Positions 1 through 9,916 of a DNA stretch of 64,000 nucleotides are shown here, piece by piece. Numbering within the stretch: position 1 is the stretch's first letter; every line of letters begins with the position of its first letter. The notes under the pieces were generated by a model. It was not told the origin of the DNA. It saw only the letters and a program-made list of their open reading frames with translations, and searched no databases. This stretch comes from Warburgia ugandensis (Eukaryota > Streptophyta > Magnoliopsida > Canellales > Canellaceae): positions 23,519,445-23,583,444 of the forward strand of contig CP141132.1 of NCBI GenBank assembly GCA_035236585.1, written 5' to 3'. A program made the translations under genes and the position numbers.

Positions 1-3000
1 TATCCAACATAGTAGCCTAAATCAAAACTTTAGCCTCCTCATTCTCCACCATTAGCCACTTACCCATCTCCCTCTTATATTATTTCTTCCTCTGAAACTT
101 TATTATACTCCCAAGCTTCTTTATATTCACCAACTATACAAATTTCTCCATTATTGGGAACATCTCATGGATCCCAAACTTAAAAACATGATACTTGGAA
201 TCCCAACAACATATAGCTACCTTTATCTTCATGAGATTCTAGGCACATTCAATTCCATGATGGGCATTCTGTAACGAGACTATTGGACCAACTTGAATGA
301 TCAACACATTCATTGGTTTTTGCTTGTTTTCAATCTTTCTAGGAGTAATGAGCAATGCCTAAAACCCTATTACAAATATAGCTATAAATGTAGTGCCACT
401 CTAAAATATCCGATGGCCATTCATATAGTGCTATCATGTGACTCAAACAAATCAACATCCTATATGAGGAACTCTATGTCAGACTCTCCCATTGCACAGT
501 GCCATACTCACATATTCCTTGTTGTCGCATGCTATGTTTATATATATATTTGCATATTGAGGTGCTAATTCTACAAGTTTTGTGTTTCAAGTGTTACTTG
601 ACAGCCTTAAGGTATGTTCTTCTTATCATTTGCACATCATACACATTACATTTGCTCATCATTTGTGTTTTGAAATACCCTTTTTCCAAAGTAAAGTATT
701 ACAAACCTTACAGCATTCCCACCTACATTTTCCATTCCTAGTAGAGTTTTCAAAAAAGAAAAAAAAAGTTCTCTCATATTTTCCATACATGATCGATAAC
801 TTAAAAAAGAAAAAAGAAAAACTATCAAAAATCCATTTTATAGAATACATTCTACCATCCCATGTTTGATCATACACTGATCACCCATTTTTCTTGCATC
901 AAGTATGTAGCCAATTTTGTGCATTTAGAAAGAAGAAGAGAGAAAATGTATGATAAATAAGATTTCTCTTCGAATATTTTTGCAAAAACTTGATCATGCT
1001 TGGCACAAAATTTCAAATATTTGGTAAGCATTTTTGTAAATTTAGGTTTGCATTTTCTAAAAAAAACTTTTCTAAACTATTTTCTCCCATATTAATTACT
1101 AGAAAATCCAAAAAATCATCATCATCATCAAGGAGCATTAAATCACAAAGTTTTCATGCATCAATGCAATTATATTCTTGCTTCTGTTGATTTTAAATAT
1201 GCATCAATGCACCCCCACAAATATTTTACATCAGATTTTTATTAAAATAATATTTTTCTTCCCATAAATATGAAAATTCAAAGAAGTCATAAAAATTGCA
1301 TTAAGAATTTTAGGAGCTACATTTCATATTTTCATGCTTGCATTCATGGTTTTACAACAAAATAATTTCAGAATTTTAAGAAATTTTTTGGAAACTTACA
1401 TATCCAATACCTGCAGAGTTGGATAGGAGGTGCATGTGCACATTACTGGCCAAAGGCTAGTCCTTGTTGAACCCATAGAACTTCCATTGAAACCCATACT
1501 TTTGATGGAATGATCAAACCTTTTGTTAGGAGATCATCTCCTACTGCTTCTTCTTCTTTCACATTCTCTTCTAGAAGGGTCTTTAATAACCCACTCTAGC
1601 CCTCTTTTAAATTGAAATATTTGATGCTCCCACCTCTAGACATCATGAATGGTTGCAAGAATTGACCCCATTTCACAATTTCATTCAAAGGATAAAAACC
1701 CCTTTTTTTCAAATCTCTCTCTTGCTCCTCTTTCTCAATGAAAATGAAGAACCAAGACCCAAAATCAATATAAATTGCATGTTTTGGTCAAATGACAAAA
1801 ATGCCTTGGGCCATGTTCTCTAAGTCTGTGAGGAATATGCTCACTTCCCTAACTTTCTTGAGGCATGTATAATGGGCCATTGTATAGTCCAAGAAGTGGT
1901 CACCATCACCATAGGCATGGTAGAAGTGATCAAATTTCCTTCCACCATTTAGGTGTAATCTGATGGCTTGATTTCACCATAGCATACACTTTTCAATCAT
2001 CATCTCTACCATTTAATTTAATGAATTCCTCAATCAATCAACCTTTCAAACATCAACATAGAATTCTAACCAAATCTCATCTATCGATTCTTAGATTAGA
2101 GTACCACCATTCACTGATTAGTTAAGTCTTTGTAGATTTTCCAATATTCATAATAATCTTTAGGATTAGAGTAATTTTAGACCTATTAGTTAGATCTCCA
2201 TACCCTTTCACCAATTCTAGGATTAGAGCAATCATGTGCATTTGATCATGTTGATTCCTACAGATTCAGTCAATCGTCACACCAATTTTTGGGATTACAA
2301 CAATCCTAACCATTCACTAATTCAGTTCTCATAGAGACATCCAACCACCTCATCAATCTTTAGGATTGGAGCAATCCTACCTATAGATTGACCAAAATTC
2401 TTAAGGATTTCTCCAAATCCTTAGTGATTTAGCATCCTCAACAGGTCAATTCAACGCACAAATCCCCATCAATTGCATCTTATCGTCCAAATGTGCATGA
2501 TTGCCATGTCCATTTAGTTCAAGTTCAAATTGGTTATTTAAGACACGATCCCCTTTTCCAAGCAATCTCAACATCAAGTCAATCATTCCAGGAACAGTTG
2601 CTTGTCTATTTAATTCAAGCTCAAGATTCTTTTGACCCCAATTTAGGGCAAAAGCTGATACACCCCTCGAAGTCAACTAGAGCCAAAGAGATTCAACTAA
2701 CCATCCCTTTGATGTACTTGCCCAAGGGAGTCACACTAGATGTTTTCCATAGATCAAGTTGATTGTAAGGGGCTCCACAAATTTATGCCATAGGATCAAA
2801 GTGCTAGAATAGAGCAACTACTAGGATAGGCCACATAGGATAGGGGGTGTGAAATGCATCATTTTAAAAAATGTACTCTCTTGTTGTTTTAGTACAGTGA
2901 AGAATTATGAAGCAAACTACTTAGAATCATACCCTAAATCCTATACCTACTTGAAATCTTCAAAATAAGGGGACCATACCACCTTGAACCTCTGACCAAG

Positions 3001-3966
3001 TGTAATAATGAGAGGCACCATGACATCCACTCTTTTTGGCTTAGAAACCCAAAATAAAGAAATGAAAGTGAATAAAAAGTGCTTGGTAGACAAAATGCCT
3101 TCTAAGACAACAAAACAAACACTTGGAAGATGAAAATAATAGTATGAAATGATTGAAAAATTTTTGCTAAAAAATATTCACACATGCATTTCATTAAACA
3201 CTTGGAGGATGCAAGTGGAAGCAATAAAGTTCATGCAAAAGAGTGAACACATCATTGGAGCACAATCCAAGCCACAAAATGGAAATCATATAGTAAGAAT
3301 ACAACAAAAAGTTTCCCTTTGAAATGCTTGATTGGCTTGAATACTTTGAAGTATCTTCTATTTATGTTCCAACTCTAGAAATATGATAGTTGGAGAGTTC
3401 TTTTTATTGATTGGATGGATACGTAACTGTTGGAGAAAGCTTATCTTTCATTGGAGGATGAAAAACATTATTTAAAAGTCAAAGTATGACTACTGAAGTC
3501 TAAAACAAAATTTTCAATTTGAAAATTCTCTCTTGCTGCACATAATATAATTGGAAAAGACATTATTTTCTTAATTGAAAGAAAAAGTAAAGGTCAACCT
3601 TCCAGTGTAAATGATAACATTTCAGTAACTATTGAAGGATGATTTTTCACAAAAGGTCTTAAAACACTATTTTTGGGAATCAACTATTCCTTTGAAGGTT
3701 GATCTTTCAATGCATAGATTTCAAATCTCAAAGTCTAGGAAGGTGGACCATTACTGGATGGACAAATGCTTTTTCACAAAAATTTATATGTTGTTGAATG
3801 CAATTATCAATATTGTAATACACCAAAATATTAGTCTAAAAATAATATCAATAGTCCTATGTAGATATATTAGTAGAGAAAGCCTTCTATAAACTTGAAT
3901 TAATCTACAATATACAAAATATAGCTATTTTAAAGAATATCCTTTACTAATTAAAGAAAAAATAAT
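1..3966. other. AT-rich DNA without a recognisable gene
   Basis: I see no host gene here. Reading frames are short and have no domain I recognise; the longest lie at 2446-2762 on both strands and look fortuitous. The stretch is A/T-homopolymer-rich and probably consists of decayed repeats. It contains the degenerate tandem repeat at 2085-2395 and a purine run followed by TGTGAAAT near 2837-2848 that could be an old polypurine tract and LTR start, though no partner supports that. Its right end is continuous with the sequence after 6681 once solo LTR A1 is removed. Confidence 0.6.
2085..2395. repeat. degenerate ~65-bp tandem repeat, about five units
   Basis: A core like TTTAGGATTAGAGCAATCC recurs near 2090, 2157, 2217, 2287 and 2350, each followed by a variable stretch that often contains a form of ACTGATTAGTTAAGTCT or ATTCACTAATTCAG. 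Spacing is about 63-70 bp. The units are diverged, so the array is old. It may be part of an unrecognised LTR or a small remnant of a satellite-like sequence; I cannot decide between these. Confidence 0.55.
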
Positions 3967-3971
3967 CCAAC
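3967..3971. repeat. target-site duplication CCAAC, left of solo LTR A1
   Basis: CCAAC directly precedes the TG terminus at 3972 and is repeated exactly at 6677-6681 after the CA terminus. A perfect 5-bp duplication is the expected size for an LTR-retrotransposon integrase. Confidence 0.9.
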
Positions 3972-4356
3972 TGTAATGTCCCGAGCAATTTACGCTATTG
4001 AATTGGACATTCTATAGGCAATAAACTGTGTTAAATGTTTTCCTTCATTTAAAATAGTAAATGAAGTAATTTGTAAGAAAACTTGGTACCATTAGATTCT
4101 ACTAGAAAAATGGAATCCAACGCCTTAAAGAACGCCGAAAACGGAGTTCGTATGAAGAAGTTATGGCCGTTTAAAGATTAGGGGCATTTATGTAATTTAA
4201 ATTAAAAACGAAAAAGACAGAAAACGAAGGGGGGCCATTTTGATAATGGCACCCCATCTTCTTCTTCCTCTAGATTTCTCCAGAAACCCTAGTTTCCATA
4301 GATTTCTACCACCGCCAATGGTGGCACCGCCATAGCAAGCACCGTCATAGCAAGGC

Positions 4357-4364
4357 TATAAAAA
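4357..4364 (+). promoter_or_regulatory. LTR A1 TATA box
   Basis: TATAAAAA lies about 385 bp into the LTR, and the same box occurs at the corresponding place in A2 (minus strand, 59903-59910) and in A3. It marks the probable U3/R boundary of the family. Whether it is still active cannot be seen from sequence. Confidence 0.65.
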
Positions 4365-4689
4365 GCCCTATTTCCCTCCTTTTCAAATCACGATTTTTCT
4401 GGCTATTTTGGGGCTGGGGTTTTCGGCAAAAATCGAAAACCCGTCTCTAGCTTTCCCTGCACATTCCGGCCAAGCCCGAGTCAGGCTGGCCATTTCCATG
4501 TCTCCACCTCCCCTCTTCTTCCTCTGGTCTCATCGGAAGTTAGGGTTTTCCCCCTTCTTCATGGGTTCCGGCGACATGGGGTTTTCAGACGGAAAAGAGG
4601 GAGCCTCACCACCCGAATGAGGGCGTCCCCGGCTACCCAGGTAAGCCCTTCTTTCCCTTTCTCTACATTTTACTTCCCCTAGGCCAAAT

Positions 4690-5135
4690 CCATGCTGGAT
4701 CTGGTTTTTCCAGCCGGTTTTCCTAGCCGGAGAACGTTCCAATCGGTTTCATCTGGCTCTGTGCGAACAAGGCATCCCAGGGACGCCATGCTTCATGTGC
4801 GCCTGGGACAGGGTCCTTGGGATGGGTTCCAAGCCTACGACAGTGCGTACACTGTCCCTGGTGCTGCCTTCGAGTGCGTGCACGACATGGGGCACAGGTC
4901 CTGGCTCGACCGGGATGCACGGGGTGCCTTGGGAGTTGAGATGCGCCATGCTACACCAAAGGTACGTCCGTGCGATGCCATCCAGGATGCGCATCATAGC
5001 GCGTCGCTTGGGCATGCATGTGCGCATGCAAATGTGGTCCCTGGCATGACCTTTGGGCGTGCACGATGTGCAGGCATGGGTCCTGGTTCGACCAGGGCGT
5101 GCACACGTCTTGGAAACCATGATGCGCGGACATCA
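4690..5135. other. GC-rich block inside LTR A1
   Basis: About 450 bp clearly richer in G and C than the surrounding AT-rich DNA, with repeated short words such as CCTGGGAC, GGTCCTGG and GCACG. Equivalent blocks are at about 21990-22370 in A3 and 59125-59520 in A2. Overlapping open frames on both strands reflect low stop-codon density. No domain is recognisable, so I do not call a gene. Confidence 0.6.
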
Positions 5136-6265
5136 TAAGACTATAAAATTAGCATCATAGGACCATTTATAGAGTCTAGCCATTGAAAAGTAGATCCATA
5201 TCATAGGATCTAGCCTGACAATGAATTAGGCAAGGACCCACGGACCCTAAAGGGCAAATCTAGCGATCTAATTTTTAAATAGATCGAAATTGATAAGGAC
5301 TCCTTGTTATCCATTCATATCCAGGAGTTTATAAATGAGACCCAGGGTCGGGTTGAGTGATGAAGGACACGACTCCAGGAGACTTCGAGGTAGGTGCTCT
5401 ATCGCTACTAGAATTTTTAAAAGAACCCATGATTGTTTTGAGAATGCATGTTTTAAGTTTAAATTATATGACTTGTTTAGCATGACTTAATTTTATAAAC
5501 GAATTCAGCATGCATATGACATATACATTATGCATAGACATGTTTTGCAAACAATTGCATATATTGCATGATTTGTGAGCATTGAGTTTTTTGAAAATTT
5601 GCATGTCCTTGAGGGTTACCAAAAGATGCTTGAGTGCCCAAAAGACACTGGGTAGGCAGTTGTGAGGGACCCAAAGAGGACAGGTTTTGAAAAAGAGGTT
5701 TTTGCTTGTCTGATCGTATATGATTTGGGCTAGTAAGCTCTTGGGCGCTATACTGAGAGGTCTGGGGCGGCCTCCCAGCCTCTATCACTGTTAGGTGGAA
5801 TGGGTACCACGCCCAAAAAGGGCATGTCCCTACATTGACTGCATGTGGTACAGGGGGCTACCACTGGTGTCACGGCACTAGGTCGATGTGTCATATGCCC
5901 TGTGGAGGCTATGACCGAGTGTCCCCAGGTACCCGGGGACCACACGGCGGCGAGGTCGTGGGCATAGGGGGCCTATGTTTTGAGGATTTACTTGCATTGC
6001 ATATGGCATGACATGAGGTTGGTTGACCATACCATATATCCATGAGTTGGATTCAGTTGAGCATCTTATGCATATCATTATGTTTATGATATATATGATA
6101 CTTTCGACTTGGATTATGCGATTCTTTAAGTCATTAGTATTCCAATTTGACAATGGTTTTTAATATCGATATTGAACATGAGTGTTCAAACATGCACATG
6201 TTTTAAAGAGCATATGATTTTAAACATAGCATGCATTGTAAAACTAGTAGTGATAGACTCCTACT

Positions 6266-6282
6266 GAGTATAGTGTATACTC
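6266..6282 (+). other. palindrome/hairpin GAGTATA-GTG-TATACTC in LTR A1
   Basis: A perfect 7-bp inverted repeat around a 3-nt centre, 394 bp before the LTR 3' end. Its counterparts are at 20769-20785 (A3), 57954-57970 (A2) and four places in element B, for example 23158-23174. The centre differs between copies but the pairing is kept. On the sense strand it is followed directly by CACCCAATCCTTAACATTTT and then a CAG. Confidence 0.7.
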
Positions 6283-6676
6283 ACCCAATCCTTAACATTT
6301 TTCAGGACAACTCCACTCACGAGTAGAAGACGCCTCAGGAAATGTTAGTGCTACGAACAAGTAAATAAAAAAGAGACAATTATACATGTAAGTAAACACT
6401 CTACCTTTGGACATGTATTTGTATTTATTTACAGTTGGGCTATGAACTGTGACTGGATAGACCTGGGAAGACATTTATAATTTCTGAAGTTTTTTAAAAA
6501 CTATTTTGATTATTGTGAAAGCAAATGACACTTGGGGTTTTCAAAATGAGTTTAAATGAAAATATTTTTCGCTGCATTGCATGGTTTTTATAAAATGGTT
6601 TTCAAACAGGGTTGCATCTCGCCTTAGGAATTAGATCTTGCATTTAAAAATGCATGAGAAAACCTGGGTCGTCACA

Positions 6677-6681
6677 CCAAC
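6677..6681. repeat. target-site duplication CCAAC, right of solo LTR A1
   Basis: Exact repeat of 3967-3971, immediately after the CA end of A1. Confidence 0.9.
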
Positions 6682-7231
6682 TATTATTAGCAATTTTGAA
6701 AATGACCCACCTATAACCCAACTATCAGACACCATTTGAGGGAATCATAAAAATACTTTATGCACATCTCCTTTTCTCTAAAACTTAGATAAATATTATC
6801 AAAATAGCCAAATAGGTACCTTTCAGGGTTAGGGTCAGGCCCTATAATGTTCATCATAGAATCATACAAGTGGGTTCTTCAAAGAAACGCTCTTCAATCA
6901 AGATTTGAGCTCCATCTTTAATGAAACGGGAAGTTTTTCTTTTTTATTGGCTTGCACTAGCTATTGAGAGGAAGAGAAGGTGCAAATCTTGTTTTTTCCT
7001 TTCCCATTGATTTTTTGTCTGATGGAGAAGAAGAGTTCAAAATTCCTAAAATGACCCCTAACTTAACACTCCATTTAATAGTTTCCATTCAAAGGGGTTG
7101 CTTGTAGACCATTTTATTGAGTTGGAGGGTGACTTATAAATGAAATGAACTTTAGGACCCACTTACACATAAAAATGATATTTAGGGCCTAATCGCGAAG
7201 TAGAGCCTTCATAGTCTAGTCATGTTTTGAC

Positions 7232-7344
7232 GTGTCATGCCCCAAAAGGTCATCCATTAATGATCACTAGACTCTTTCCATTTTATAATTTAGAAAATAT
7301 GAGCCTAGGATCATTAGTGGATGAACTTTTGGAACATGGCACAC
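7232..7344. repeat. imperfect inverted repeat (foldback, MITE-like candidate)
   Basis: The arm at 7232-7267 is the near reverse complement of the arm at 7308-7344. Shared core words are CCAAAAG, TCATCCA and TAATGATC, and the arms are separated by about 40 AT-rich bases. Total length is about 113 bp. This is the shape of a small foldback or MITE remnant, but I cannot find a clear target-site duplication, so family assignment is open. Confidence 0.55.
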
Positions 7345-7750
7345 CTATTACATAGGCTAAGATCAGTCAATAGATGATATAATTGGGCCTTGAGTCGTGT
7401 TAAGTGATGACACTCTTAAGCATCCTAAGGAATAGGAGCTACTTATGGAGCATTTTTTTTTTTTTTTTGGAACATCTAGGCCATTTATCATGTGCGGCAT
7501 ACAAAAATTAGGTAATTGATGAGAAATCATTACATTTGGACAATATTAGACCCTTATTTTGGCTCTCTGAAAATTACATGGAAATGAATTGTCTTGATTT
7601 CAGACCCTAAGAAACATAAACTCAAAAACTGATGAAGAAATTTGAATTCTAGCCTATCTAAGTCATTCTAAACATGATGGTGGCTTATGAGTGGATTAGA
7701 TCAACAAAACATTATCACCGTCACTGAGAAAAGGTAGTGTTTACTCCCTA

Positions 7751-7768
7751 GGATGCTCTAGAGCATCC
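7751..7768. repeat. perfect 18-bp palindrome
   Basis: GGATGCTCTAGAGCATCC reads identically on both strands. It stands alone, with no other inverted arms nearby that I can see. Confidence 0.7.
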
Positions 7769-8314
7769 ACACCTACTGGGACTTGGTTCATACCCAATTC
7801 AAGACATGGCTGTAACATGAACAGTTTAGATTAGCTAAAGTATGGGTCACTTTTAGGCTGCACTACTCCTTGCTTTCTAAGGTTGGCACAGTTCATGAGT
7901 GAGTATCCACACTATATTTCATACTTCTGACAAAGACTCATTTTCTTGTTTCTTCAAAGAAATCTCTCCCTATCTCTATATGGTAGATTTAACCATTAAG
8001 TGACCACAGTTTCAAAAGTATAGGGAAAACTAGTTTTTAGGTAATCTAAGCCATTCATCATCTATGTCTTATCTCAGATAGGCTACAAAGCAAAATTCAT
8101 TGCTATTGGATCTTTCTAGCAACTAGTTTTTCAATTGCAAAAACTCAATGGCCTTGATTTTACCAATCAAAGCAGCTTGTACTAAGATCGTTCAATGATT
8201 ATGAATTTTGTTTCGTCACCTATTTGAGAGATGAAATAAATGATGAATGTCATAGATTACCCAAAAAATAGTCCTCAACACTTTCAAACTTAGGCTACAC
8301 TTAGCGCGTTCATG

Positions 8315-8335
8315 CACACACACACACACACACAC

Positions 8336-8402
<67 letters not shown>
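8315..8402. repeat. compound microsatellite (AC)n-(GA)n
   Basis: About 11 AC units run directly into about 32 GA units. The serine/leucine-rich frame called across it on the minus strand is only the repeat translated. Confidence 0.95.
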
Positions 8403-8407
<5 letters not shown>

Positions 8408-8812
8408 CTTAGTCACAAGTTTTAGTCATTGCTTTCTCCTTTGGCCCACAACTAGATTTAGCAATGTGTGTGAGTAAATTGTTTCACAATTCTTTGGGAT
8501 GGAACAAATCCTTTTGGTCCACTCATTCAACTAATAAAACAACTAAATCTTTACTAACCCACTTATTCAACCAAAGAAACAAGATAAAAATAAAAGTAAC
8601 TCAAATTCTCCAAAATGCCTACATGTGGAAGAAAAAAAAAGGGTTTAAGGGGAAGGGCTACATGGAGGCAGAAGTAGGGTTCAATTATCGCAAAGAAAAA
8701 CCATATTAGCTTTATAACTAGTCAACACATGGGGTGGCTTATTTGTTAATTGATCTAAAGCAATTATTTAAGTTGGGCTATTTCTTTACAAATTAAACTA
8801 TGACTTAAGTGG

Positions 8813-8813
8813 A

Positions 8814-8861
<48 letters not shown>
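8813..8861. repeat. (ATT)n microsatellite
   Basis: About 16 uninterrupted ATT/TTA units. Confidence 0.95.
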
Positions 8862-8862
<1 letters not shown>

Positions 8863-8869
8863 GAAACAA

Positions 8870-9906
8870 AGAATTACAAAGCAAATAACCCACAGACACT
8901 CCTAAATGTAATCCACAGCCAAAGGGGAAAGTGACGGCTTGACCCTATGACCAAGGTACTTTAGGGGAGATGTTGAGTTTGTTTGCTATCAACTTTTAGT
9001 AATTAAATGAGGCATGTTTCTTATAAAAACATAAGGTGAGTAAATTTTTGCAATCATTCAGGGTAGAAACCACAAGCAGAATATATGAGAAAATCGTGCT
9101 CCAATCTATTCTAATCCTAAACTAATATATGAAACATCCTAAACTAATAATAACCAATGAATATCAATTTGGGTGAGAATGAAGTGAATCAAATAAAGAA
9201 AAGTTAAATTTGAAACTAAAAGCTAGGATTAAAGATTACCTAGACTAAACAAGGACTCTCACTTATTAATTTTCTTATAACTCAAGAATTGAGTTGAAAC
9301 TATGATTACTTTATGAATTCTTTGAAAACCTAATTTAGAAATTATAAACTTTAAGATGATATGTAGTGTGTCAAACCTTTAGCATTATATGTAAAATCTA
9401 ACTATAGTGGATGAAATATTTATATCTAAGCATCCACTATGAAAGATAATAACATTGAATCAAAAAATTATTCTAGGGATAAAGCTAAAGCTTTTAAATT
9501 AAGATTAATTTCTAAAATTATGTTTTTAAGACTGTCATTAACAAATGAACATGTGGTTTTCCTAATCTAGACTAAGATCACTTTAATCCTAGACAAATGA
9601 AAACTAGTTGAGCATGATTTATGAGTCAAGCCTGACTTTGTTCAACTCTACAATTGTTAGGAAATAATGCTTAATCTTTATGCTAAAGTTGTAGGAAACC
9701 AAATCCTAGATTAGGTTATCATGGAATTTAGAAAACTAAGCTAAAGATTTAAAACCTAAGCATGTGATTTAAACTAAAAGTGATAGCAAAATAGTAATTA
9801 AAATCTAAGAAATAAAATTCCACTAGTTTCCACTCTAATTATTACAATGTCGACAAGAAGAAAAAAAAGAAAAAAACTAAAAGCCAAGGAAAAGTGACAT
9901 AGCACA
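8870..9906 (-). mobile_element. probable 3' LTR of minus-strand element I (left limit uncertain)
   Basis: At 9901-9916 the minus strand reads AGTTTGGGGA then TGTGCT: a polypurine tract followed by an LTR start, the arrangement used by Athila/Tat-type gypsy elements. The LTR therefore extends leftward from 9906. I cannot locate its other end; 8870 is only a guess at where its character changes. No second copy of this LTR is in the window, so its length cannot be checked here. Broken and old. Confidence 0.4.
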
Positions 9907-9916
9907 TCCCCAAACT
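9907..9916 (-). other. polypurine tract of element I
   Basis: Minus-strand AGTTTGGGGA abutting TGTG. Comparable tracts are at 35127 (E), 56771 (F) and 57178 (H). Confidence 0.5.

Larger units (their letters stand above)
3972..6676 (+). mobile_element. solo LTR A1 (Ty3/gypsy, large-LTR family A)
   Basis: A 2705-bp sequence begins TGTAATGTCCCGAGCAATTT and ends AACCTGGGTCGTCACA, flanked by the perfect duplication CCAAC. There is no internal region, primer-binding site or second LTR, so this is a solo LTR left by LTR-LTR recombination. Two other copies of the family are in the window (A3, A2), of nearly the same length and in the opposite orientation. Landmarks in order are a TATA box near 4357, a GC-rich block at about 4690-5135, a second GC-rich block at about 5770-5960 and a hairpin at 6266-6282. 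The reading frames in the GC-rich blocks occur on both strands and are not convincing genes. The end sequences resemble Tekay/Del-type chromoviruses; the lineage is an inference. Confidence 0.92.
6682..8800. other. AT-rich DNA without a recognisable gene
   Basis: Continuation of the sequence interrupted by A1. It contains a foldback sequence at 7232-7344, an 18-bp palindrome at 7751-7768 and a compound microsatellite at 8315-8402. A phrase like ATCTARGCCATTYATCAT occurs near 7475 and again near 8045, hinting at a duplicated or repeated unit. No protein domain is recognisable in any frame. Confidence 0.5.

Noticed and set aside
1395-1750. Possible minus-strand exon with a CTGCAG/GTATTGG donor-like edge
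   Set aside because: No domain, no supporting downstream exon and low-complexity neighbours; probably chance.
2837-2848. AGGATAGGGGG followed by TGTGAAAT, like a polypurine tract and LTR start
   Set aside because: No second LTR, no coding relic upstream and no matching copy in the window; kept only as a possibility.
4692-5138. 148-residue plus-strand frame in A1 and overlapping frames on both strands
   Set aside because: They lie in the GC-rich LTR block, occur on both strands, have no recognisable domain and recur only because the LTR is repeated.
8216-8416. Serine/leucine-rich minus-strand frame
   Set aside because: Translation of the (AC)n-(GA)n microsatellite.
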